From positions 6,301,501-6,365,500 of the forward strand of contig NZ_LT629702.1 in NCBI RefSeq assembly GCF_900103345.1: DNA of 64,000 nucleotides, given 5' to 3'. Every line of letters begins with the position of its first letter. The first letter of the stretch is position 1. The notes beneath the pieces are model-generated. The model searched no databases and was not told the origin of the DNA. It was given only the letters and a program-made list of their open reading frames with translations. Shown piece by piece: positions 1 through 9,110 of this stretch. Made by a program: the position numbers and the translations under genes. This DNA comes from Pseudomonas azotoformans (lineage in GTDB: Bacteria; Pseudomonadota; Gammaproteobacteria; Pseudomonadales; Pseudomonadaceae).

Positions 1-228
1 CCTAGTGACTTTTATATTTTCATCTTGATACACAAGGGTTGGTTGAATGATGGTTGTATATAAAGGTTCTTGGTCTATGGTGGGACGAGGTGTTCCTGGT
101 CGCTCAGTATGCGCACTTGAGCTGTTGCGTTCTCCGCTGATAAATACAGGAGTGTCAGAGTTTTCAGTAGACTCTGATAATTTATATTTTTCAGCGGGTG
201 AGGGCAGGGTCGGGTAATTTTTAATCAT
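1..228 (-). CDS. N-terminal fragment of an unidentified protein, cut by the window edge
   Basis: An open frame starts at an ATG at 228 and reads without a stop to the left edge (76 codons). The protein begins MIKNYPTLPSPAEKYKL and is rich in Ser, Thr, Pro and charged residues. I see no signal peptide, membrane segment or known motif. It is visibly more AT-rich than the genes to its right, which suggests acquired DNA. There is no clear Shine-Dalgarno. An overlapping ATG at 239 stops after four codons. Such disordered starts are common in Pseudomonas toxins and effectors, but that is only an association. I do not recognise the product. Confidence 0.5.
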   Translation of the reverse strand, partial: MIKNYPTLPSPAEKYKLSESTENSDTPVFISGERNSSSAHTERPGTPRPTIDQEPLYTTIIQPTLVYQDENIKVTR

Positions 229-253
229 CGGTTGACCATTAAATTAAAAACGT

Positions 254-356
254 GAGGTACCTCCTGATTGGTTTTTTTTACGTAATAGTTCCGTTTTCAG
301 TTTAGCGAGAGTCAGAATCCCCGATCCAATTGCATGCAGGTCGGTTAGGTACCTCC
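254..356. repeat. Two direct copies of AGGTACCTCC
   Basis: The 10-mer AGGTACCTCC occurs at 255-264 and again at 347-356. The first copy sits in the 10-bp palindrome GAGGTACCTC (254-263). The second lies at the exact point where the pcaC-like remnant begins. The 82 bases between them are AT-rich and carry no gene. They could mark a recombination or insertion junction, or be chance. Confidence 0.3.
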
Positions 357-358
357 AC

Positions 359-505
359 TTCGGCGCCAGCAATGGCGTGACCCGCGCCGAGATCAAGGAA
401 GTGCTGATGCAGAGCGCGATCTACTGCGGGATTCCGGCGGCGAATGCGACGTTTCACCTGGCTGAATCGGTGTGGGATGAGTTGGGGGTTGAATCGCGCG
501 AATAG
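359..505 (+). pseudogene. 3' remnant of a carboxymuconolactone decarboxylase-family gene (pcaC-like)
   Basis: The 48 codons before the stop at 503-505 encode NGVTRAEIKEVLMQSAIYCG followed by IPAANATFHLAESVWDEL. This is the typical C-terminal half of the carboxymuconolactone decarboxylase (PcaC/AhpD-like) family, with the usual TREEIKEVL..AIYCGVPAAN pattern. Full-length members have about 120-130 residues, so the N-terminal half is missing. Homology stops at about base 358, where AT-rich DNA and an opposing gene begin. There is no start codon with a ribosome site. I read it as a gene stump left by recombination. Confidence 0.7.
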
Positions 506-508
506 GCG

Positions 509-1408
509 TCAGTGGGAGTCGGCATCCCATACCCAATTCCACACGCCCGGCAGATGCACCGGCTCACTCACATCCTTCACCGTGCGCGCCAGTGCCGCAC
601 GTTGCAGAGCTGCCGTATCGGTGTAGAACGGTTCAGCGGCGGTCTTCATGCCGTTGATCCGTGCACTGTCCAGCAGGATCTGCAAGTACTCCTGCATATG
701 CCGTGCGGTGTAGCGATTGATGTCGTGGAAGGTCACCACCACAGGGATCACGCCATCCACCGTTGGCAGCTCGCCCAGCGCAATGTGTTCGCGCACCACC
801 GACAGTTGCCGATACAAATTGGCCCGGCGCCGTGGGCTGCCGTTGAAGCCCCAGATCTTGCCGTCATTGGCACTCAAATCCGTGAGCAGCACCTGCATGC
901 CGTGACGCTGGTAGGCGGCGAAGGTGCGGCGGTCGTAATTCCAGAACGGCGGGCGGACCAGTACCGGCGGGTTGCCGGTGATCGCCGCAATGTCAGCGGC
1001 ACCCTGGGTGAGGGTGCGTTCCAGTTCGGCGTCATTCAGCCAGCGATGGTTGGTGTGAAACGCCGTGGCGGTGTGGAAGGCGAGGATGTGGCCCGCCGCA
1101 TACTCGCGCTCCATGGTCTTGCGGCCCCTTGAACTGCCGCCGGAGCGCGAGGCTTCGGTTTGCAGGAAGAACACCGCCTTGATCCCCGGCAGTACCGGGT
1201 TTTGCGCCAGGTCCGCCACCACTGAGCGGCTCGGGTTGTTGTAGCCCGACGCGCTGGGACCGTCGTCGAACGTCAGCAGAAAGCGGATCGGCGCCTGGCT
1301 TTGCAGGCGCTGCTCGGTCTGCGGTGTCAGGGCGATGGGCGCGCCAATACAGCCGCTGAGGCTCAGGGCCAGGGCAAGCACGGCGGAGGCGATGGCGAAG
1401 GGTTTCAT
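509..1408 (-). CDS. Polysaccharide deacetylase-family lipoprotein (NodB domain)
   Basis: The 299-residue product begins with a lipoprotein signal whose lipobox ends LSGC at Cys20, so it is probably membrane-anchored. A NodB/CE4 domain follows. It has the TFDDG motif (residues 46-50, metal and catalytic Asp), an HTATAFH segment in place of the canonical H-x3-5-H motif, an RPPFW motif, and a late VTFHDI motif. CE4 enzymes deacetylate N-acetylated sugars of exopolysaccharide or peptidoglycan using a divalent metal; the substrate here is unknown. Its stop lies only a few bases from the pcaC-like stump. There is no strong ribosome site before the ATG. Confidence 0.8.
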   Translation of the reverse strand: MKPFAIASAVLALALSLSGCIGAPIALTPQTEQRLQSQAPIRFLLTFDDGPSASGYNNPSRSVVADLAQNPVLPGIKAVFFLQTEASRSGGSSRGRKTMEREYAAGHILAFHTATAFHTNHRWLNDAELERTLTQGAADIAAITGNPPVLVRPPFWNYDRRTFAAYQRHGMQVLLTDLSANDGKIWGFNGSPRRRANLYRQLSVVREHIALGELPTVDGVIPVVVTFHDINRYTARHMQEYLQILLDSARINGMKTAAEPFYTDTAALQRAALARTVKDVSEPVHLPGVWNWVWDADSH

Positions 1409-1526
1409 GGTGGGCGCGGGCTCGAATAGGAGGCCGCTGCTGGGTGGATCAGCAGCGGCAGGCGCGCACGATACAGCAAGATGGTTGGTGTGAGGTTACC
1501 GCCTGACCAACGAGCGCGGTTCAGGC

Positions 1527-2975
1527 TCAACCGACGTATTGGGTGCGCAGCGGCTTGCCCATCTCTTCGTTCAAGGCATTTTCAGTGAAAGGTTTGGGGT
1601 TGGGGGGAAACTCGGGCGTGGTCGGCAACCCTACGGCTTGACGTTCGCTGTTGGGGACATCGAATGATTCACCCTTGAACGTCTCCACGGTCGAGCCTGC
1701 CAGCGCAGTGCCGTTACCGGCGTCATAGGCGTGGACCATTTCGTGATAGAGAACGGTGATAGGTGAGTACGTCACGCCGGACAGTACTTCCAGGGCTGAG
1801 CGGTTGTAGGAGATTTCAGCCCGGTCAGCCCGCGACCCTGGCACGCCGTCGACCATGAAACCCCACTTGGGGTCGTCGCCGTCCACCGGCGGGCGTTCGT
1901 GTTGCAACAAGTCTTTAAGTTCCAGGCTGCCATAGGTGTAGCCGCTTCCTGTGTCGAGCAGGTCCTCCACCACTGTCACCGGTGCGCCGTTGCGCCGGGC
2001 TATCGCGTTCATTTCGGCAAGCATCTGTTTGCCCTGAGGGGAGCTGCGCAGCAAGGCCAGATCGTCTTCGACCCGTTGGATGAAGTCGGCCGAGCCTTTT
2101 ATGACAAACCCTTCAAGTGGCGCGTGGTCAGGCGTGACGGTGGTTAATCTCGAGCCGTTGAGGTGTCGGATCGTATCGCCGGATTGAGCGTAGATCAGGT
2201 CGCCGGGGCGATTGGCAACCACTGCATCACGACCGCTGCCGGTATAGAACGTACTGCGGTCGTGGCCGATCAAGCGGTCATTATCAGCGCCGCCATGCAG
2301 CACGGTATGGCCGTTGCCGGCATACAGGCGGTCATTGCCGTTGCCGCCATCCAGGTAGCTGGTTTTGCTTTTTGGCCCGGCACCGGCGTAAAGGCGGTCA
2401 TTGCCGTTGTTGCCATAGATCACGTTGTCGCCGCTACCGCCAAAGATCATGTCATCGCCGTCGTTACCTTCGGCGTAGCCAAGGCCGCTGCCGAGGTGAA
2501 GTACGTCGTTGCCAGGACCGCCGAACAGGCGGGTGTAGCCACCGCCGGCGCGCACCCGATCATTGCCGTCCCCGGCATCCACCGTGATGGGCTGGGTCAC
2601 GTTGGCGTCAATGCGGATGTTGTCGTTACCGCCGTGGGTCTTGAGGTGAAAGGTCAGTGGCTCGCCGTTTTTATCGTGGCTGTCAAAGCGATACAACCGG
2701 CCATTGACCTTCACGTCCAACTGGCCTGGCAGGGTCTGGCTGATGTGGACCCGGTCCGCTTTGTCGCCGGTTTCAAGGATCAGGCTGTTGCTGAGGCTGT
2801 TGTCAAAGTCCCAGACTGATTGCCCGCCGGCCTTCAAATTTCCATCATCCAGAAACGGATGCCGATGCGCTTGAACCGGATTGTCGGGCGTGAACGCCAG
2901 TTGAGGAGGCGTGTCGGGTGTATAGCAACTGTTGCTGAAGACCGTGGAGCATGCAATACGATTTAAAGCGTCCAT
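1527..2975 (-). CDS. M91/NleD-type zinc metallopeptidase with RTX-like Gly-Asp repeats
   Basis: The product has 482 residues. I chose the ATG at 2975 because AGGGA lies about 7 bases upstream; an upstream extension would run through the porin gene in another frame. Residues about 115-250 are Gly/Asn/Asp repeats such as GGPGNDVLH, GNNGNDRLY and GGNGNDRLY, like calcium-binding RTX nonapeptides. The C-terminal part carries HEMVH (411-415) and, about 30 residues on, SERQAVGLP, the layout of M91 peptidases (NleD, HopH-like effectors). His411, Glu412 and His415 would form the zinc site. There is no Sec signal. The role, perhaps as a secreted effector, is inferred. Confidence 0.75.
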   Translation of the reverse strand: MDALNRIACSTVFSNSCYTPDTPPQLAFTPDNPVQAHRHPFLDDGNLKAGGQSVWDFDNSLSNSLILETGDKADRVHISQTLPGQLDVKVNGRLYRFDSHDKNGEPLTFHLKTHGGNDNIRIDANVTQPITVDAGDGNDRVRAGGGYTRLFGGPGNDVLHLGSGLGYAEGNDGDDMIFGGSGDNVIYGNNGNDRLYAGAGPKSKTSYLDGGNGNDRLYAGNGHTVLHGGADNDRLIGHDRSTFYTGSGRDAVVANRPGDLIYAQSGDTIRHLNGSRLTTVTPDHAPLEGFVIKGSADFIQRVEDDLALLRSSPQGKQMLAEMNAIARRNGAPVTVVEDLLDTGSGYTYGSLELKDLLQHERPPVDGDDPKWGFMVDGVPGSRADRAEISYNRSALEVLSGVTYSPITVLYHEMVHAYDAGNGTALAGSTVETFKGESFDVPNSERQAVGLPTTPEFPPNPKPFTENALNEEMGKPLRTQYVG

Positions 2976-3043
2976 GTGAGATCCCTGTGGGAGAGCCAGG
3001 CATTGGCCCTGTCTCGTGAAGTCGGCCGGACGCTTTAAATCGT
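2958..3043. repeat. Perfect 16-bp inverted repeat spanning the start of the M91 peptidase gene
   Basis: ACGATTTAAAGCGTCC at 2958-2973 is the exact reverse complement of GGACGCTTTAAATCGT at 3028-3043, with 54 bases between. One arm is codons 2-6 of the peptidase gene plus the G of its ATG; the ribosome site lies in the loop. In the transcript the two arms would pair and hold the start codon at the edge of a stable stem. Confidence 0.75.
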
Positions 3044-3067
3044 TCCCAGGATAAATGTTGTGCGGCT

Positions 3068-4318
3068 TTACAGCAGGCTGATCGGGTAACTGACGATCAA
3101 CCGGTTCTCGTCGAACTCGTTGTTGCTGTAGTCGCGACGCATGCTGGAATTGCGCCAGCGCACGGTCAGGTTCTTCAGGCTGCCGCTCTGTACGGTGTAG
3201 CCCAATTCGCTTTCGCGGCCCCATTCCTTGCCGTCAGTGAGGGTGCCGGTGTGTACGTTGCTGCCGCTGATATAGCGGTTCATCAGGGTCAGGCCGGGCA
3301 CGCCGAGGGCGGCGAAGTTGTAGTCGTGGCGCACTTGCCAGGACTTCTCCTGGGCATTGTCGTAGCTGCTGTTGTAACTGTCGTTGGCCAGGGTGCCGCC
3401 GCTGGTGCCGTTGACGCGCATCCAGGCGCTGTTGCCAGTGAGCTTTTGCAGGCCGACGTAGAAGGTGTTGCCGCCGTATTTGGCAGAGAACAGGCCAGAC
3501 CAGGTCTTGTTGTCCAGCTCGCCGGCGCGGGCGCTGCCATCGTCCTTGCCGTAGAAAAAGCCCAGGTTGGCGCCCAGGGTCCAGTCGCCCAACGGCTGGC
3601 TGTGGGTCAGGTTGACAAACTGCTGGCTGTAGATGTCCTTGAGCTGGGCATTCCACAGGCCGATCTGGGTGCGTTTGTCGTTGAACAGGTATTCGCCGCC
3701 CTGGAAGTTGAAGCGGTCCGAGGTGAACGCGGCTTTGCCGAACATCGACATGTCGCTCATGCTGCTGTCGTCGCGCGGGCTGTTGGCGCGGAACTGGCCA
3801 CCGTAGAGGGTCAGGCCGTCGATCTCCTTGGAGGTGATCTGCCCGCCGCGCAGGGTTTGCGGCAGGGAGCGGCCATCGTCCGAGCGCAGGATCGGCAGCA
3901 CCGGCATCCATTCGCCGACCTTCACTTCCGTCTTCGAGATCCGCGCCTTGAACGCCACGCCCAGGCGCCCGAATTCATCCGCCGGGCGGCCGTCGTGGTC
4001 CAGCGGCAGCAGTTGGGTCCCCCCGGTGCCACGCCCGCCATCGAGCTTCAACGAGTACAACCCCAGCACATCCACGCCGAAGCCCACCGTGCCCTGGGTA
4101 AAGCCAGACTTGGCGTCAAGGATGAAACTCTGCGTCCACTCCTGCGCGCCGCCCTGGGTCTTGGTCGGGTTGGTGAAATTGCGGTTGAAGAAGAAATTGC
4201 GCAGGTTGAGGTTGGCGCTGGCGTCCTCGACAAAGCCGTGTTCCTCGGCGAGGACGGGCAGGGCAAGACTGGCGACAGCGGTTGCCAGCAAGAGCCGGCG
4301 CGGGTGGAGAGTGCTCAT
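3068..4318 (-). CDS. OprD-family outer-membrane porin
   Basis: The 416-residue product starts at the ATG at 4318; the longer open frame has no better signal. It begins with a Sec signal peptide (MSTLHPRRLLLATAVASLALPVLA). The mature start, EEHGFVEDASANLNLRNFFFNRNF, and the later runs of alternating aromatic beta-strands are typical of OprD/Opd porins, including the DAKSGFTQGTVGFGVDVLG segment. These 18-strand channels take up amino acids, peptides or aromatic acids. The substrate cannot be read from sequence. It lies upstream of the peptidase gene on the same strand, with about 90 bases between. Confidence 0.85.
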   Translation of the reverse strand: MSTLHPRRLLLATAVASLALPVLAEEHGFVEDASANLNLRNFFFNRNFTNPTKTQGGAQEWTQSFILDAKSGFTQGTVGFGVDVLGLYSLKLDGGRGTGGTQLLPLDHDGRPADEFGRLGVAFKARISKTEVKVGEWMPVLPILRSDDGRSLPQTLRGGQITSKEIDGLTLYGGQFRANSPRDDSSMSDMSMFGKAAFTSDRFNFQGGEYLFNDKRTQIGLWNAQLKDIYSQQFVNLTHSQPLGDWTLGANLGFFYGKDDGSARAGELDNKTWSGLFSAKYGGNTFYVGLQKLTGNSAWMRVNGTSGGTLANDSYNSSYDNAQEKSWQVRHDYNFAALGVPGLTLMNRYISGSNVHTGTLTDGKEWGRESELGYTVQSGSLKNLTVRWRNSSMRRDYSNNEFDENRLIVSYPISLL

Positions 4319-4445
4319 GGCGTAAGGACCTGTTGTTATTGGGTTTATGCAGGTGGCGGCCATGGTGCGGGGCAGTGCGGGGGCGATGAAAGTGGGGGAG
4401 AGCGGGTTGTGGGCGATGATCGAACGCAAGTTGACCGGTGCAGAA

Positions 4446-4474
4446 AAGTAAAAAGCCCACCAAAAGGTGGGCTT
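4446..4474 (-). terminator. Rho-independent terminator of emhABC
   Basis: AAGCCCACC (4453-4461) pairs with GGTGGGCTT (4466-4474) around an AAAA loop. On the minus strand the stem is followed by TTTTTAC. It lies 18 bases beyond the emhC stop. Confidence 0.85.
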
Positions 4475-4491
4475 CGTTGACGCGGTTGTTA

Positions 4492-5949
4492 TCAGAACAA
4501 CTTCAGTGCCGGTGCTTCTTCTTTCAACGGCTCGTTCTTCGCGGTCTGCTCGTTCCAGCCACCGCCGAGGGCCTTGTACAGGTTGACCTCGCTGGTGAGC
4601 TGCGCCAGGCGGTCGGTGATCAGCGATTGCTGGGCACTGAACAGTTGGCGCTGGGCATCGAGGAACGTCAGGTTGCTGTCGACACCGATGCGGTAGCGAC
4701 GCTCGGCCAGGCGGTAGTAATCCTGGTTGGCCGCGACGAAGCCACGCTGGGCGTCCAGTTGCTGCTTGTAGGTCTCACGTGCGGCAAGGCCGTCGGAGAC
4801 TTCCTGGAAGCCGGTCTGGATCGCCTTCTCGTAGTTGGCCACGTTGATCTCTTTCTGGATCTTCGAGTAGTCCAGGCTGGCGCGCAGGCTACCGGCGTTG
4901 AAGATCGGGATGTTGATCTGCGGGGCGAACGACCAGGTGCCCGAACCGCCTTTGAACAGGCCGCCCAGGTTAGGGCTCGCGGTGCCGGCGCTGGCGGTCA
5001 GGCTGATGCTCGGGAAGAACGCTGCGCGGGCCGCACCGATGTTGGCGTTGGCGGCCTTGAGGTTGTACTCGGCTTGCATGATGTCGGGACGACGTTGCAG
5101 CAGGTCCGATGGCAAGCCGGCCGGCACTTCGCTGAGCAGGTTATCCGACAGCGGCTTGCTGGCGATATTCGCCGGCAGCCCGGTGCCCAGCAGCAGGGTC
5201 AGGCTGTTTTCGTCCTGTGCCACCTGGCGGGTGTAACGCGCCAGGGCGACCCGGGCGTTTTCCACCGAGGTACGCGATTGGCTCAGGTCGAGGGCCGAGG
5301 CCACGCCGACTTCGTTGCTGCGCGAGGTGAGCTTGAAGCTTTGCTCGTACGCGTCCAGGGTGTCCTGGGTCAGCTTGAGCAGTTCCTTGTCGGCCTGCCA
5401 GGTCAGGTAGGCGTTGGCCACACTGGCCACCAGGCTGATCTGGGTACTGCGCCGTGCTTCTTCGGTGGCGAAGTACTTTTGCAGGGCTTCTTCGCTCAGG
5501 CTGCGTACGCGACCGAACAGGTCCAGCTCATACGAGCTGATCCCGAGACCGGCCGAGTATTGGCTGCTGATGCTCGATTCGCCGGTCTGCGACAAGCGGG
5601 CCGGAGTACGCGAGCGGCTGCCGCTGCCCGTGGCCGACACGGCCGGGAACAGGTCGGCGCGCTGGATCTGGTACTGCGCGGCATAGGCGTCGATGTTCAG
5701 GGCCGCGACACGCAGGTCACGGTTGTTCACCAGCGCGGTCTGGATCAGCTGTTGCAGGGCAGGGTCATGGAAAAACTGCTTCCAGCCCTGCTCGACAGCG
5801 GCCTGGCTCGGCGCCTGGGCCGACGAATACGCCGGCCCCTGCGGGAACTGTGCGGCCACCGGCGCTTCGGGGCGCTGATAGTCAGGTATCAGCGAGCAGC
5901 CACTGAGCACGAATGCGGTGACGGCTAGGGAAAGTAGCGACTTGCTCAT
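4492..5949 (-). CDS. emhC: Outer-membrane channel of an RND efflux pump (EmhC/TtgC/OprM family)
   Basis: This 485-residue lipoprotein (lipobox LSGC, Cys18) belongs to the NodT/OprM outer-membrane factor family. It has the [10 protein letters not shown] start and two repeated halves of alternating beta-strands and long periplasmic helices, for example [21 protein letters not shown] trimer of it would form the exit duct for drugs, solvents and aromatic hydrocarbons pumped by EmhB. Its ATG overlaps the emhB stop by four bases (ATGA), so the two are translationally coupled. I use the P. fluorescens name emhC; ttgC and oprM are the counterparts in other species. Confidence 0.88.
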   Translation of the reverse strand: MSKSLLSLAVTAFVLSGCSLIPDYQRPEAPVAAQFPQGPAYSSAQAPSQAAVEQGWKQFFHDPALQQLIQTALVNNRDLRVAALNIDAYAAQYQIQRADLFPAVSATGSGSRSRTPARLSQTGESSISSQYSAGLGISSYELDLFGRVRSLSEEALQKYFATEEARRSTQISLVASVANAYLTWQADKELLKLTQDTLDAYEQSFKLTSRSNEVGVASALDLSQSRTSVENARVALARYTRQVAQDENSLTLLLGTGLPANIASKPLSDNLLSEVPAGLPSDLLQRRPDIMQAEYNLKAANANIGAARAAFFPSISLTASAGTASPNLGGLFKGGSGTWSFAPQINIPIFNAGSLRASLDYSKIQKEINVANYEKAIQTGFQEVSDGLAARETYKQQLDAQRGFVAANQDYYRLAERRYRIGVDSNLTFLDAQRQLFSAQQSLITDRLAQLTSEVNLYKALGGGWNEQTAKNEPLKEEAPALKLF

Positions 5950-8900
5950 TGGCCAGCCTCTTTAGGGGTTTCAGTTGTGTCAGTCTTTTTACGTTCGCCG
6001 GCGGCGGATACGGTTGCGAAGAACAGAGGCACCCAGAAGATCGCCAGCACAGTGGCCGTGATCATACCGCCGATTACACCGGTACCGATGGCGTGCTGGC
6101 TGCCCGAACCTGCACCCGAGGAGATCGCCAGCGGCAATACGCCGAGGATGAACGCCATGGAGGTCATGATGATCGGGCGCAGACGCATCCGCGAGGCCTC
6201 GATGGCCGACTCGACAATGCCCTTACCCTGTTCGTGAAGTTCTTTGGCGAACTCCACGATCAGGATGGCGTTTTTCGCCGCCAGGCCCACCGTCACCAAC
6301 AGGCCCACCTGGAAGAACACGTCGTTGGACAGCCCACGCATGCTGGTGGCGATCAACGCACCCACCACACCCAGTGGCACTACCAGCACCACCGCAATCG
6401 GGATCGACCAGCTTTCGTACAGGGCCGCGAGGCACAGGAACACCACCAGCAGCGACAACGCGTACAGCGCAGGCGCCTGGGAGCCGGACAGGCGTTCTTC
6501 GTACGACAGGCCCGTCCACGCGTAGCCGATACCGGCCGGCAGTTGCTTGGCGATACGTTCGACTTCGGCCATGGCGTCACCGGTACTGTAGCCCGGGGCC
6601 GGGGTACCGAGGATTTCCATCGCCGCTACACCGTTGTAGCGCGAGAGCTTGGGCGAACCGTAGATCCACTTGCCCGAGGAAATGGCCGACATCGGCACCA
6701 TCTTCCCGGAGTCGCTGCGCACGTACCATTTGTCCAGGTCTTCAGGGGACATCCGGCCAGCGGCTTCACCTTGCACGTACACCTTCTTCACCCGACCACG
6801 GTCGATGAAGTCGTTGACGTAGCTGCCACCCAGGGCAATCGCCAGGGTCTGGTTGATGCTCGACAGCGTAATGCCCTGGGCACTGGCCTTCTCGTCGTCG
6901 ACGGTAAGCTCGTACTGCGGCTCATCGTTCACGCCGTTGGGGCGCACACCCGCGAGGATCTTGCTTTGCGCGGCAGCCCCGAGGAACTGGTTGCGTGCAT
7001 CCATCAGCTTCTGGTGGCCAACGCCGCCCTGGTCTTGCAGGAACACGTCGAAACCGGTGGCGTTACCCAACTCCAGTACCGAAGGCGGCACGATGGCGAA
7101 CACCATGGCGTCCTTGAAGGCACCGAAGAAGTAACCCTGGGCACGCTTGGCCACTTCGAATACCGAGGTGGATGCATCCCGTTCATCCCACGGCTTGAGC
7201 ATCACGAACGCCAGGCCCGAACTCTGGCCACGACCGGCGAAGTTGAAGCCGTTAACGGTAAATACCGATTTCACCGCCTTGCCTTCGCCCGGCTCGCCTT
7301 CCTTGTCGTTGAGCAGGAAGGCACGCATGTCGTCGATGACTTTCTGCGTACGTTCGGCTGAAGAGCCGACCGGGGTCTGCACCTGGGCAAAGATTACGCC
7401 CTGGTCTTCTTCCGGCAGGAACGCGCTCGGAATGCGGGTGAACAGCCAGATCATGCCGGCGAAGATGATCAGGTACACGAAGAATGCAGGAAACTTGTGC
7501 TTGATCATGTTGCCCACGCCGCGCTCGTAGCTCAGTACGCCACGGTCGAAGGTGCGGTTGAACCAGCCGAAGAAACCACGCTTGGGTTGGCCGTGCTTCT
7601 CAGGGTCGATCGGCTTGAGCATGGTGGCGCACAAGGCCGGGGTGAAGATCAGGGCAACCAGTACCGACAACGCCATGGCCGAAACAATGGTGATGGAGAA
7701 CTGTTTGTAGATCACACCGGTGGAGCCGCCGAAGAATGCCATCGGCAACAGTACCGCCGACAGCACCAGGGCAATACCGACCAGTGCGCCTTGGATCTGG
7801 CCCATGGACTTGACCGTCGCCTCTTTGGGCGACAGGTGTTCCTCGGCCATTACCCGCTCGACGTTTTCCACCACGACGATGGCATCGTCCACCAGCAGGC
7901 CGATGGCCAGGATCATGCCGAACATGGTCAGGGTGTTGATGGTGAAGCCGAACGCGGCCAGGATCCCGAAGGTCCCCAGCAATACCACCGGTACGGTCAT
8001 GGTGGTGATGATGGTGGCGCGGAAGTTCTGCAGGAACAGGAACATCACCAGGAACACCAGCACGATCGCTTCGACCAGGGTGTGGACTACACCGGAGATC
8101 GATTCGGTCACCACCGGCGTGGTGTCATACGGCACCACCGCCTTCATGCCTGGCGGGAAGAACGGTTCCAGGGACGCCACGGTGGCACGGATGGCCTTGG
8201 CGGTGTCCAGGGCGTTGGCGCCCGAGGCGAGCTTGATCGCCATACCCGATGCCGGCTTGCCGTTGAACTGCGCACTGATGCTGTAGTTCTGGCCGCCCAG
8301 TTCGATCCGCGCGATGTCACGCAGGCGAACCTGCGAGCCGTCGGTATTGACCTTCATCAGGATCTTGCCGAACTCTTCTGCGGTCTGCAGGCGGGTCTTG
8401 CCGATGATGGTTGCGTTCAGCTGGGTGCCGGGCAGGGCAGGTAGGCCGCCCAATTGGCCGGTGGCCACCTGGACGTTCTGTGCCGCAATGGCGCTGCTGA
8501 CGTCGACCGGGGTCAACTGGAAGTTGTTCAACTTGGCCGGGTCGAGCCAGATACGCATGGCGTACTGCGAACCGAACACCTGGAAGTCACCTACACCTGC
8601 CGTCCGCGAGATCGGGTCCTGGATGTTGGACACGATGTAGTTGGACAGGTCGTCCTTGGTCATGCTGCCGTCTTCCGACACCAGACCGATCACCATCAGG
8701 AAGTTCTTCACCGACTTGGTCACGCGGATACCCTGCTGCTGCACCTCTTGCGGCAGCAGTGGGGTCGCCAGGTTCAGCTTGTTCTGCACCTGAACCTGGG
8801 CGATGTCCGGGTTGGTACCCTGGTTGAACGTCGCGGTGATGGTCATGCTGCCGTCGGAGTTACTGTCCGAGGCGACATAACGCAGGTTGTCGATACCGTT

Positions 8901-9107
8901 GAGTTGCTGCTCGATCACCTGCACCACGGTGTCCTGCACGGTTTGTGCGGACGCGCCTGGGTAGGTCACCTGGATGTCGATGGCGGTTGGCGCGATGGCC
9001 GGGTATTGGTTGATGGGCAACTTCAGGATCGACAGTGCCCCGACCAGCATGATCACCAGGGCAATTACCCAGGCGAAAATGGGACGGTCGATAAAAAATT
9101 TCGACAT
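5946..9107 (-). CDS. emhB: RND efflux pump inner-membrane transporter (EmhB/TtgB/MexB family)
   Basis: The 1053-residue product has the length and plan of HAE1 RND transporters: 12 membrane helices with two large periplasmic loops. It starts [20 protein letters not shown]. The proton-relay Asp pair is present in helix 4 ([18 protein letters not shown]), and [13 protein letters not shown] in helix 10 carries the essential Lys. It takes hydrophobic compounds from the periplasm or inner membrane and drives them out by proton influx, with EmhA and EmhC. It starts 3 bases after the emhA stop and overlaps emhC. Confidence 0.93.
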   Translation of the reverse strand: MSKFFIDRPIFAWVIALVIMLVGALSILKLPINQYPAIAPTAIDIQVTYPGASAQTVQDTVVQVIEQQLNGIDNLRYVASDSNSDGSMTITATFNQGTNPDIAQVQVQNKLNLATPLLPQEVQQQGIRVTKSVKNFLMVIGLVSEDGSMTKDDLSNYIVSNIQDPISRTAGVGDFQVFGSQYAMRIWLDPAKLNNFQLTPVDVSSAIAAQNVQVATGQLGGLPALPGTQLNATIIGKTRLQTAEEFGKILMKVNTDGSQVRLRDIARIELGGQNYSISAQFNGKPASGMAIKLASGANALDTAKAIRATVASLEPFFPPGMKAVVPYDTTPVVTESISGVVHTLVEAIVLVFLVMFLFLQNFRATIITTMTVPVVLLGTFGILAAFGFTINTLTMFGMILAIGLLVDDAIVVVENVERVMAEEHLSPKEATVKSMGQIQGALVGIALVLSAVLLPMAFFGGSTGVIYKQFSITIVSAMALSVLVALIFTPALCATMLKPIDPEKHGQPKRGFFGWFNRTFDRGVLSYERGVGNMIKHKFPAFFVYLIIFAGMIWLFTRIPSAFLPEEDQGVIFAQVQTPVGSSAERTQKVIDDMRAFLLNDKEGEPGEGKAVKSVFTVNGFNFAGRGQSSGLAFVMLKPWDERDASTSVFEVAKRAQGYFFGAFKDAMVFAIVPPSVLELGNATGFDVFLQDQGGVGHQKLMDARNQFLGAAAQSKILAGVRPNGVNDEPQYELTVDDEKASAQGITLSSINQTLAIALGGSYVNDFIDRGRVKKVYVQGEAAGRMSPEDLDKWYVRSDSGKMVPMSAISSGKWIYGSPKLSRYNGVAAMEILGTPAPGYSTGDAMAEVERIAKQLPAGIGYAWTGLSYEERLSGSQAPALYALSLLVVFLCLAALYESWSIPIAVVLVVPLGVVGALIATSMRGLSNDVFFQVGLLVTVGLAAKNAILIVEFAKELHEQGKGIVESAIEASRMRLRPIIMTSMAFILGVLPLAISSGAGSGSQHAIGTGVIGGMITATVLAIFWVPLFFATVSAAGERKKTDTTETPKEAGQ

Positions 9108-9110
9108 GGG

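Noticed and set aside
3000..3224. N-terminal extension of the M91 peptidase to 3224
   Set aside because: The extra residues overlap the porin 3' end in another frame and look unlike the rest. The ATG at 2975 has a proper ribosome site.
3251..4480. Long open frame (409 codons) opposite the OprD porin
   Set aside because: It lies wholly antisense to a clear porin gene and has the Val/Ala/Gly-rich composition expected from reading a high-GC gene backwards. It carries no known motif.
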